From an uncultured Clostridium sp. (GTDB lineage: Bacteria > Bacillota > Clostridia > Clostridiales > Clostridiaceae): a stretch of 11,704 nucleotides of DNA. The notes under the pieces were generated by a model. The model saw only the letters and a program-made list of their open reading frames with translations, was not told where the DNA came from and did no database searches. The position numbers were made by a program, and so were the translations under genes. This document shows, one piece after another, positions 6,423 through 11,704 of this stretch; the first letter of the stretch is position 1, and the number at the start of each line of letters is the position of its first letter. The stretch covers positions 1 to 11,704 of the forward strand of contig CAKVNP010000028.1 of the NCBI GenBank assembly GCA_934777095.1. Direction: 5' to 3'.

Positions 6423-7766
6423 TTATATTAAATATTGAATAAATAAACTTGCTAATCCTAAGAAGAAGAAAAAGCCTAATACATCTGTTACTGTAGTAAC
6501 AAAGACAGCTGAAGCAAGAGCGGGATCTACTTTTATCTTCTTTAATATAACTGGCACAATAAATCCTGACATTGTTGCTGCCATCATATTTAATATCATA
6601 GCTATTCCTATTACTATGCCAAAAATCACATTCTTTTCCCAGATATATCCTAGTATTGAAATGATAGCACCAATTGCTATACCTGTAATTAAACCTACTA
6701 ACAATTCCTTTAAAAAGATTCTTTTAGCATTCTTCCCTGTTAATTCTCCTAAAGCAATACCTCTAACTACAATAGTTAAGGACTGGGTTCCTGCATTGCC
6801 TCCCATCCCCGCAACTATAGGCATAAATGTTGCAAGTGAAACTACTTGAAATATTGTTCCTTCAAATAATCCAACTACTGAGGCTGCTAAAATAGCGGTA
6901 ACTAAATTAACTAATAGCCAAGGAAGCCTGCTTTTAATTGATTCACTTAATGTACCATCAACTTTTTCTTCCTCATCTATTCCACCTAAACGATGAATAT
7001 CTTCAGTTAATTCCTCTTTTAATACCTCAAAGGCATCATCAGCTGTAACAATCCCTAATAGCTTTTCTTTTTCATCTACAACTGGCATAGATAAAAAACC
7101 ATATTTTTCAAAAGTATTGGCAACTTCCTCCTGATCCATATCATATCTTAAAGTTATTACATTAGTATTAGTTATTTCAGAAATTTTTGTATTAAAATTG
7201 GTACATACAATATCTCTTAAAGATACAACACCTTTTAATATTCCATTATTATCTACAACATATACATAAGATACGCTTTCAGCTTCCAAAGCAGCTTTTT
7301 GTAAATATTTTAATGTTTCTCTTATTGACATTTCTTCTTTAATGGCAATAAATTCAGTTGCCATTATTCCACCTGCTGTATCAGCATCGTAAGTTAAAAG
7401 GGTACAGACTTCTTTTCTTTCTTCTTCACTTATTTTTTGTAAAACATCTTTTGATTCTTCTTTATCTAAAGCTCCAATCAAATCTGTTATTTCATCAGAA
7501 GACATCTGACCTAAAATATTTCTTTGCTTTCTTTCTGAAAAGTTTTTTAATAGCTCATATTTTTCGCTATCATCTTCCTCTTCAATAATATCTGTAATCA
7601 TCCAATCAGGCAGTCTTTTTAATATTTTAGCTAAATTGTTTTCCTCTTCATGAATAATATCTAAAATATCTGCTGGATGTACATCTTCAATTATTTCTGC
7701 TAATTCTTCATCTGTGCCAGATAATAATATTTCTAATAGTCTATTTTTAGTCATTTCCTTATTCAT
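6423..7766 (-). CDS. mgtE: MgtE magnesium transporter/channel, 447 aa
   Basis: Dimeric Mg2+-gated channel in the cytoplasmic membrane. In order: an N-terminal superhelical domain (about residues 1-125, containing the DVHPADIL-type repeats), two CBS domains (about 130-255, for example YVVDNNGILKGVVSLRDI and MPVVDEKEKLLGIVTADDA), a connecting plug helix, and five membrane helices (about 283-447). The conserved GMGGNAGTQ loop is at 320-328, and the pore Asp known from the family is in VTDVLG at residue 428. Start choice: a TTG five codons upstream (7781) is in frame but forms part of the GGAGG ribosome binding site; ATG 7766 sits 8 nt after that GGAGG. It is expressed behind an M-box riboswitch, so it should be switched on when intracellular Mg2+ is low. 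A 33-codon ORF ends 17 bp before it. Confidence 0.95.
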   Translation of the reverse strand: MNKEMTKNRLLEILLSGTDEELAEIIEDVHPADILDIIHEEENNLAKILKRLPDWMITDIIEEEDDSEKYELLKNFSERKQRNILGQMSSDEITDLIGALDKEESKDVLQKISEEERKEVCTLLTYDADTAGGIMATEFIAIKEEMSIRETLKYLQKAALEAESVSYVYVVDNNGILKGVVSLRDIVCTNFNTKISEITNTNVITLRYDMDQEEVANTFEKYGFLSMPVVDEKEKLLGIVTADDAFEVLKEELTEDIHRLGGIDEEEKVDGTLSESIKSRLPWLLVNLVTAILAASVVGLFEGTIFQVVSLATFMPIVAGMGGNAGTQSLTIVVRGIALGELTGKNAKRIFLKELLVGLITGIAIGAIISILGYIWEKNVIFGIVIGIAMILNMMAATMSGFIVPVILKKIKVDPALASAVFVTTVTDVLGFFFFLGLASLFIQYLI

Positions 7767-7783
7767 TTCCCCAACCTCCAATT

Positions 7784-7885
7784 TTATGGAATGATGAAGA
7801 AATGCTTATGAGTAAACTTCATCATTCCAATACTTCTTTTAAATTTTCTTACCAACTTAAACGACTTACCGTCATAAGAATCCAT
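7784..7885 (-). CDS. Small ORF / possible leader peptide upstream of mgtE, 33 aa
   Basis: ATG 7885 to TAA 7784, preceded by GGAGG at a 7-nt spacing, as good a ribosome binding site as mgtE's own. The peptide starts MDSYDGKSFKLVRKF, is strongly basic (three Arg and several Lys and His) and ends FFIIP directly before the stop. It has no hydrophobic membrane span and no signal peptide. It lies after the M-box terminator and 17 bp before the mgtE ATG, so it is made only when the riboswitch reads through. Its last 14 codons overlap a 12-bp hairpin. It may be a regulatory leader peptide (known for mgtA/mgtL in enterobacteria, an unrelated sequence), a small Mg2+-response protein, or a translational coupler. 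I recognise no homolog. Confidence 0.65.
   Translation of the reverse strand: MDSYDGKSFKLVRKFKRSIGMMKFTHKHFFIIP
7788..7828 (-). repeat. 12-bp hairpin inside the small ORF before mgtE
   Basis: Perfect complementary arms GGAATGATGAAG (7788-7799) and CTTCATCATTCC (7817-7828) with a 17-nt loop. On the minus strand no U tract follows, so it is not an intrinsic terminator. It is inside the coding part of the 33-codon ORF and about 9 nt before the mgtE ribosome binding site. Confidence 0.75.
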
Positions 7886-7931
7886 TTACCCACCTCCGTT
7901 TTTTTTGCAATTGAAGCTCCTAATAAACAAT

Positions 7932-7967
7932 AAAAAAAGACTTTTTAGCTATAAAAACTAAAAAGCC
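7932..7967 (-). terminator. Intrinsic terminator of the M-box riboswitch
   Basis: Minus-strand arms GGCTTTTTAG (7958-7967) and CTAAAAAGTC (7939-7948) pair, with one G-U, around a 9-nt loop, and a run of seven T (7932-7938) follows. It lies about 40 nt after the aptamer and before both the small ORF and mgtE. It is the expression platform: in M-box switches Mg2+ binding favours this hairpin. Confidence 0.88.
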
Positions 7968-8009
7968 TAGAAAAATCTAATACAAAGTTCATTAACCAAG
8001 CAAAATAAT

Positions 8010-8166
8010 TCTACTTAGTTGTACGAGCTTTAGCACTATAGAGCTTTGACTTTTTAGTCAGCTGCATTAAAAATCACCTTGTCGATAATTCTTGTTGACC
8101 CATTGGAATCTTTCGATTTTTCTGGGTAGCAGCGTATATCTTTATAGGAGCCTCACTTAATACCTT
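8010..8166 (-). promoter_or_regulatory. M-box (ykoK leader) magnesium riboswitch
   Basis: The aptamer is read on the minus strand. Three conserved blocks are recognisable in the right order: GTGAGGCTCCTATA...CGCTGCTACCCAG (8122-8156), CCAATGGGTCAACA...GGTGATTTTTAATGCAGCTG (8059-8106), and a segment ending GTGCTAAAGCTC (8021-8050). These are hallmark M-box sequences. The M-box binds several Mg2+ ions and shuts off downstream Mg2+ transporter genes when magnesium is ample. It starts only a few nucleotides after the predicted transcription start. The exact outer ends (P1 helix) are approximate. Confidence 0.95.
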
Positions 8167-8176
8167 TTCTTACTTC

Positions 8177-8205
8177 ATACTATTCCTAACTAACCTCATT
8201 GTCAA
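8177..8205 (-). promoter_or_regulatory. Promoter of the M-box-mgtE unit
   Basis: A perfect -35 TTGACA (8200-8205) and a -10 TAGTAT (8177-8182) with a 17-bp spacer. Transcription would start near 8170, immediately before the aptamer. This near-consensus vegetative promoter implies that control is mainly post-initiation. Confidence 0.85.
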
Positions 8206-8266
8206 TGTAATTACCAATATTTTTAATATTATATTTTATTTTTAAATAACTTTTTTTCTTTCAAAA

Positions 8267-8291
8267 AAAATTCCTCCTTGGGAGGAATTTT
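8267..8291 (-). terminator. Terminator downstream of the amidase-like gene
   Basis: Arms AAAATTCCTCC (8267-8277) and GGAGGAATTTT (8281-8291) are perfect around a 3-nt loop. On the minus strand a run of eight T forms the tail. It separates the amidase-like gene from the mgtE promoter. Confidence 0.88.
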
Positions 8292-8300
8292 CACCTTAAT

Positions 8301-8328
8301 TCATAATCCATAATTCATAATTGGTAAT
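8301..8328. repeat. Short 7-bp tandem repeat (YCATAAT)
   Basis: Three direct heptads TCATAAT, CCATAAT, TCATAAT (8301-8321) are followed by a degenerate fourth, TGGTAAT. It lies between the amidase-like stop and its terminator. It is most likely a slippage-prone AT repeat; no function is apparent. Confidence 0.6.
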
Positions 8329-8356
8329 TATAATAAACACGCCAGATTCACATTTC

Positions 8357-9043
8357 TTAACTACCATCGTATGGTGCTACATAGGCATCCTTAATCCCAA
8401 TGCCATTTAGTTCAATAACTTTGTCCATAGCTGAATCATAATCATAATAATAGCCAATACAAACTCTATAAGCCCTCTTCTGTAATTTCTTTGGTGATGT
8501 TTTAGGCATTAATAAAAGCACCTTATCCCGCCAGGCAAGACATGCTTTTGCCACCATCATGCCATACTTTTTTTCATCAAAGTTATCTGCGACCTCCACA
8601 TTACTTAAATATTCACCATAAACCAATACTCCTATAGCATTCAGTTCACGAAAAATAGCTGTTTCCTCATAACTGATTCCTAAATCCACTGTATTTATAT
8701 TACTATAAATTTCAGACTTAATTAAGCCAGCCAATCGCTTCTCTTCTTCATCATTTTTTAGGTATGAAACTTTCACACCCCTTTTCATGACATCATTATC
8801 TTGATTCATCCGAAAGCTTACCAAACAATGAACTCCTGCTTCATTTGCTAACTTAATTCTATCTTCATTACTTAAATAAGTATCATCACTTCTAGTAAGA
8901 ATGACCTTTTCACCATTTCTTTCAAGATGCTTTTTGGCTTCTAATACTGCTTCAAGTACAATATCTGATTCTTTTCTGCCATTTGCTGCAATAATCCCTG
9001 CATCACTACCACCATGAGCTGCATCTAGTATCCATATTGACAC
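8357..9043 (-). CDS. Amidase_3-like protein with degenerate active site and half-SPOR tail, 228 aa
   Basis: The fold is that of zinc N-acetylmuramoyl-L-alanine amidases, which cut peptidoglycan: it opens WILDAAHGGSDAG and has an ordered NGRKESDIV segment. Counting from GTG 9043, H10 and E25 fit the first zinc ligand and the second. The SIHANA motif, which gives the third ligand, is SFRMNQ, with Arg78 in place of His. The VLVELGFLSN motif is VLVYGEYLSN, with Tyr142 in place of the catalytic Glu. The C-terminus (about 188-225, AYRVCIGYYYDYDSA...) resembles half of a SPOR domain. There is no signal peptide. Start: the in-frame TTG at 9058 overlaps GGAGG, so GTG 9043 (8-nt spacing) or GTG 9046 is more likely. 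Probably not an active amidase. Confidence 0.78.
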   Translation of the reverse strand: MSIWILDAAHGGSDAGIIAANGRKESDIVLEAVLEAKKHLERNGEKVILTRSDDTYLSNEDRIKLANEAGVHCLVSFRMNQDNDVMKRGVKVSYLKNDEEEKRLAGLIKSEIYSNINTVDLGISYEETAIFRELNAIGVLVYGEYLSNVEVADNFDEKKYGMMVAKACLAWRDKVLLLMPKTSPKKLQKRAYRVCIGYYYDYDSAMDKVIELNGIGIKDAYVAPYDGS

Positions 9044-9063
9044 CACATCTGCCTCCAAATAGT

Positions 9064-9069
9064 ATTATA
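9064..9069 (-). promoter_or_regulatory. Possible -10 box for the amidase-like gene
   Basis: Minus-strand TATAAT at 9064-9069, but the -35 region is poor and transcription from here would begin at the ribosome binding site itself. The 9059-9131 stretch shows nothing else I can support. Confidence 0.25.
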
Positions 9070-9131
9070 TATTAATATATTTTCATTTGCTCTTTTTGGT
9101 GAGTAATTCATACATATTTCATTACAAAATA

Positions 9132-9190
9132 AAGTTCTATATCTTCAGTACAATTTAAAAACTTTCAAATTATACTAAGATATAGAACTT
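9132..9190 (-). terminator. Long 59-nt hairpin terminator after metQ
   Basis: Outer arms AAGTTCTATATCTT (9132-9145) and AAGATATAGAACTT (9177-9190) are perfect 14-mers. After a bulge, AGTA/TACT and then AATTT/AAATT continue the stem, so nearly the whole segment folds. On the minus strand CTTTATTTT follows. It begins 8 nt after the metQ stop and is the likely end of metNIQ. It is unusually long and AT-rich for a terminator. Confidence 0.7.
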
Positions 9191-9198
9191 ATTAATTA

Positions 9199-10020
9199 TT
9201 ATTCAAATACTGGTACTACTGCTCCATTATAAGTATCTTCAATAAATTTCTTTACTGTATCAGATGTAAGAGCTTCAGTTAAATCTTTAATTTTTTGTTC
9301 ATTTTCAGTACCTTCTTTTACTGCCAATACATTTCTTCTTTCTTTTAAACTATCCTTATCTTTATCCTCTGCATATAGCGCATCCTTATTTACATCTAAA
9401 CCAGCCTGCAATGCATAATTTCCATTGATTACTGCTAAATCCACATCATCTAATGCTCTTGGAAGAGTTGCTGCTTCAAGCTCTTCAAATTTTAAATTTT
9501 TAGGATTTGAAGTAATATCTGCTGTTGTTATTAAATCACCCTTATTTAGTTCAATTAAACCAGCATCTTCAAGAACTCTTAATGCTCTTGCTTCATTTGA
9601 TGAATCATTTGGAACTGCAACTGTAGCACCATCTTCAATGTCATCTAATGTGCTATATTTTTTGGAAAATGCTCCCATTGGTTCTAAGTGTATTTCTGCT
9701 GTATAAGTTAAATGTGTTCCTTTTTCCTCATTAAATGAATTTAAGTATGCAATATGCTGGAAGTAATTTGCATCTAGCTCTCCCTCTTCTAAAGATGTGT
9801 TTGGTAATACATAATCATTAAATTCAACTATTTCTACAGTATAACCCTTTTCTTCTAATAAAGGAACAGCAGCTTCCACTATTTCCTTATGTGGTACTGG
9901 TGATACGCCTATTTTTATAGTTTTATCCTCTGCTGAACTGCTCTTTCCTGCCCCGCATCCTAGTAACCCCAATGATAATACTAATGTTCCTAATACTGAT
10001 ATAATTCTTTTCTTTTTCAT
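9199..10020 (-). CDS. metQ: Methionine ABC transporter substrate-binding lipoprotein, 273 aa
   Basis: Lipid-anchored binding protein that captures methionine outside the membrane and delivers it to MetI. A type II signal peptide is clear: basic MKKKR, a hydrophobic core, then the lipobox LLGC with the lipidated Cys at residue 22. The mature part has the NlpA/MetQ family sequence, with IKIGVSPVPHKEIVEAA near residue 35 and the conserved EGELDANYFQHIAYL region near 78-92, followed by LDDVDLAVINGNYA. Length is normal for the family. AAGGGGGA precedes the ATG at 10020 by 6-7 nt, and metI ends 26 bp upstream. It is the last gene of metNIQ. Related family members bind other small amino-acid-like ligands, so methionine rests on the conserved operon. 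Confidence 0.92.
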   Translation of the reverse strand: MKKKRIISVLGTLVLSLGLLGCGAGKSSSAEDKTIKIGVSPVPHKEIVEAAVPLLEEKGYTVEIVEFNDYVLPNTSLEEGELDANYFQHIAYLNSFNEEKGTHLTYTAEIHLEPMGAFSKKYSTLDDIEDGATVAVPNDSSNEARALRVLEDAGLIELNKGDLITTADITSNPKNLKFEELEAATLPRALDDVDLAVINGNYALQAGLDVNKDALYAEDKDKDSLKERRNVLAVKEGTENEQKIKDLTEALTSDTVKKFIEDTYNGAVVPVFE

Positions 10021-10046
10021 ATTAAAATCCCCCTTTTATTTACTAA

Positions 10047-10694
10047 TTAACTTAATTTTTTATATAAATAATTTCCTAAAGACTGAAGACCTTGTACCAT
10101 TATTATTAAGATAATAACAGTCACTATCATTACATATGTCTGGAATCTTTGATAACCAAATCTTATTGCTAAATCACCAAGGCCTTTTCCCCCAATGCTT
10201 CCTGCCATAGCAGAATATCCAATAATACTTATTATAGTAAGGGTAAGCCCTGAAATTATCGCTGGTACTGCTTCCTTAATCATAACTTTAAAAATAATTT
10301 GTGTGTTTGAAGCTCCAAAGGATTTTGCTGCTTCAATAACTCCTGGATCTACTTCCTTTAAAGCAGATTCTATTATTCTAGCTACAAAAGGTGCTGCTGC
10401 AATTGTCAGTGGCACAATAGCTGCCGTTGTCCCAATAGATGTACCTACTACCAACCTGGTAAGAGGAATTACAACTACCATTAAAATTATAAATGGAAAA
10501 CTTCTAAGTACATTAATCACTACATCCAGCACTTTATATACTGGTGCATTAGGCTTTAACCCATCTGGTGCTGTAATTGTTAATATTATCGCTGGGATAA
10601 ATCCTAAAATCACGGCAAATAATGTTGAAAATAATACCATATAAGCAGTTTGTCCAATCGCTACTACTATCTCTGTTATTGTTTTTGAATCCAT
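10047..10694 (-). CDS. metI: Methionine ABC transporter permease, 215 aa
   Basis: Integral membrane subunit of the methionine importer. Five hydrophobic helices are visible (starting about residues 13, 59, 86, 148 and 188). The coupling loop that contacts the ATPase is seen as ESALKEVDPGVIEAAKSFGAS (about 115-135), ending in the conserved GAS. Also typical are LRSFPFIILMV near 63 and GLGDLAIRFGYQR near 175. The size fits MetI. The ATG at 10694 follows the metN stop by only 2 bp, and its GGAGGTG site is inside the end of metN, so the two are tightly coupled. It works as a dimer with two MetN and MetQ. Confidence 0.93.
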   Translation of the reverse strand: MDSKTITEIVVAIGQTAYMVLFSTLFAVILGFIPAIILTITAPDGLKPNAPVYKVLDVVINVLRSFPFIILMVVVIPLTRLVVGTSIGTTAAIVPLTIAAAPFVARIIESALKEVDPGVIEAAKSFGASNTQIIFKVMIKEAVPAIISGLTLTIISIIGYSAMAGSIGGKGLGDLAIRFGYQRFQTYVMIVTVIILIIMVQGLQSLGNYLYKKLS

Positions 10695-10696
10695 TA

Positions 10697-11659
10697 CTAT
10701 AACACCTCCAATATAATATCTTTTTCAGATAAGTATTTTAAAACACTATCTTTATATTTTTCTTCTATATTTATAGTTAAGCTTCCAAGCATTTCATCCC
10801 TAAACTTTTCAAGCTTTCCTCCTACTATTGAAAAATCTATATTAAGCTCTCTTGCCATCTTGGTAATTACAGCATTTTCAGAAGATTTACTTGGGAATAA
10901 AATTTTAATATTTACTCCTACTTGAGGTAATATATCCTCTTCTTCTGAACCTAAAAATTGCTTTAATGAAATACCTGGTTCTAAAAATACTTTTTCTACT
11001 TCACCTTTAGTAACTAATACACCATTTTGTAAAAGTGCAACCTTTTGGCATACCTGTTTTACAACTTCCATTTGGTGTGTAACCACTACAATTGTTATCC
11101 CTAGTTCTTTATTTATTTTATTTAAAAGAGCTAAAATATCTTTTGTAGTCTTAGGATCTAATGCTGAAGTCGCTTCATCACATAACAATATTTTAGGATT
11201 CAATGCTAATGCTCTTGCTATGGCAACTCTTTGCTTTTGTCCCCCACTAAGTTCTCCCGGCTTACTATTTATTTTATCTTCAAGATCAACTAAAGCTAAA
11301 AGTTCTTTAACTCGTTTATCTATTTCATCTTTTTTATATCCCCAAACCTCTAATGGTAATGAGATATTTTTATACACAGTTTTTCTATTTAATAAGTTAA
11401 ATCCTTGGAAAATCATCCCTAAATCTTTTCTAAATTCTCTTAAGGCTTCCTTATTTAATTTATTAACTTCCTGTCCCATTACTGTAACAGAACCTTCATC
11501 ATAAGATTCCAGTCCATTTATACATCTAAGCAAAGTGGATTTACCTGCACCACTATGCCCAATTAGTCCATAAATTTCGCCTTCTTTTATATCAAGTGAA
11601 ATATCCTTTAATACTTCTGTTTTACCAAAACTCTTTTTTACATTTTGTAAGTGTATCAT
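10697..11659 (-). CDS. metN: Methionine ABC transporter ATP-binding protein, 320 aa
   Basis: ATPase that powers methionine import. Walker A GHSGAGKST is at 34-42, the Q-loop Q85, the signature LSGGQ at 137-141, Walker B ILLCDE at 157-162 and the switch His at 195 (VVTHQ). Residues about 246-320 form the NIL (ACT-like) regulatory domain known in MetN to bind intracellular methionine and inhibit transport, including the segment IVGGKLEKFRDEMLGSL. Length matches the family. The ATG at 11659 has GGGAGGG 6-7 nt upstream. First gene of metNIQ; in many Firmicutes these operons are controlled by an S-box or T-box leader, but only 45 bp upstream are visible here, so this cannot be judged. Confidence 0.95.
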   Translation of the reverse strand: MIHLQNVKKSFGKTEVLKDISLDIKEGEIYGLIGHSGAGKSTLLRCINGLESYDEGSVTVMGQEVNKLNKEALREFRKDLGMIFQGFNLLNRKTVYKNISLPLEVWGYKKDEIDKRVKELLALVDLEDKINSKPGELSGGQKQRVAIARALALNPKILLCDEATSALDPKTTKDILALLNKINKELGITIVVVTHQMEVVKQVCQKVALLQNGVLVTKGEVEKVFLEPGISLKQFLGSEEEDILPQVGVNIKILFPSKSSENAVITKMARELNIDFSIVGGKLEKFRDEMLGSLTINIEEKYKDSVLKYLSEKDIILEVL

Positions 11660-11704
11660 AACGTCCCTCCCATTGTTCCATGCTAATAAATTCTTATGCT
11701 TATA

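Noticed and set aside
7767..7781. TTG at 7781 as the start of mgtE
   Set aside because: The TTG is joined to the GGAGG that serves the ATG at 7766; using it would leave no ribosome binding site and would add five non-conserved residues.
7788..7828. Hairpin before mgtE as a second terminator
   Set aside because: No U tract follows on the minus strand. On the plus strand the following sequence has only short broken T runs and no gene needs a terminator there.
8301..8328. CRISPR-like array
   Set aside because: The units are 7 bp with no spacers.
9044..9058. TTG at 9058 as the start of the amidase-like gene
   Set aside because: It overlaps the GGAGG site (9052-9056). The GTG codons at 9046 and 9043 have proper spacing; I chose 9043 but cannot exclude 9046.
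10195..10644. Plus-strand open frame of 149 codons opposite metI
   Set aside because: It is a mirror of the hydrophobic metI coding frame, with no ribosome binding site and no recognisable domain; other plus-strand frames opposite the genes were dropped for the same reason.

Overview
The window is very AT-rich. Its coding style is that of a low-GC Gram-positive: strong GGAGG-type ribosome binding sites, TTGACA/TATAAT-type promoters and short hairpin-plus-U terminators. Together with the gene families present (M-box-controlled mgtE, a viroplasmin-RNase H fusion, metNIQ, HTH-TPR regulators), this points to the Firmicutes, most likely a Clostridium-type anaerobe. I cannot name a species. All genes except one lie on the minus strand.

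From left to right: (a) 1-1979 holds two tandem paralogous HTH-TPR regulators, the second cut by the window edge. (b) 2162-2338 is a 58-residue membrane-anchored protein whose promoter carries a perfect 14-bp palindrome and whose terminator is a perfect 14-bp inverted repeat. (c) 2432-4372 is a probable two-gene unit, a DUF1232 (YkvA-like) protein followed by an RNase H with an N-terminal viroplasmin domain; its promoter has inverted repeats over the -10 box. (d) 4607-6367 is the only plus-strand gene, a divergent FtsH-type AAA+ zinc protease. It converges on mgtE across a shared bidirectional terminator.

(e) 6423-8205 is the best-resolved regulatory unit. A consensus promoter is followed by an M-box magnesium riboswitch, an intrinsic terminator, an unlisted 33-codon ORF with an excellent ribosome binding site, a 12-bp hairpin inside that ORF, and then mgtE. 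The aptamer contains an exact copy of the terminator's 3' arm, which suggests how the switch changes state. (f) 8357-9043 is an Amidase_3-like protein with half a SPOR repeat that has lost two of the usual four active-site residues. (g) 9199-11659 is metN-metI-metQ, a complete methionine ABC importer; its promoter and any leader lie beyond the right edge.

I corrected two starts: mgtE begins at ATG 7766 and the amidase-like gene probably at GTG 9043, because the further upstream TTG codons fall inside the ribosome binding sites. The most interesting points are the 33-codon ORF with its hairpin between the M-box and mgtE, the decoyed amidase, and the two promoter-overlapping operators. I saw no phage, IS, CRISPR, tRNA or rRNA sequence.
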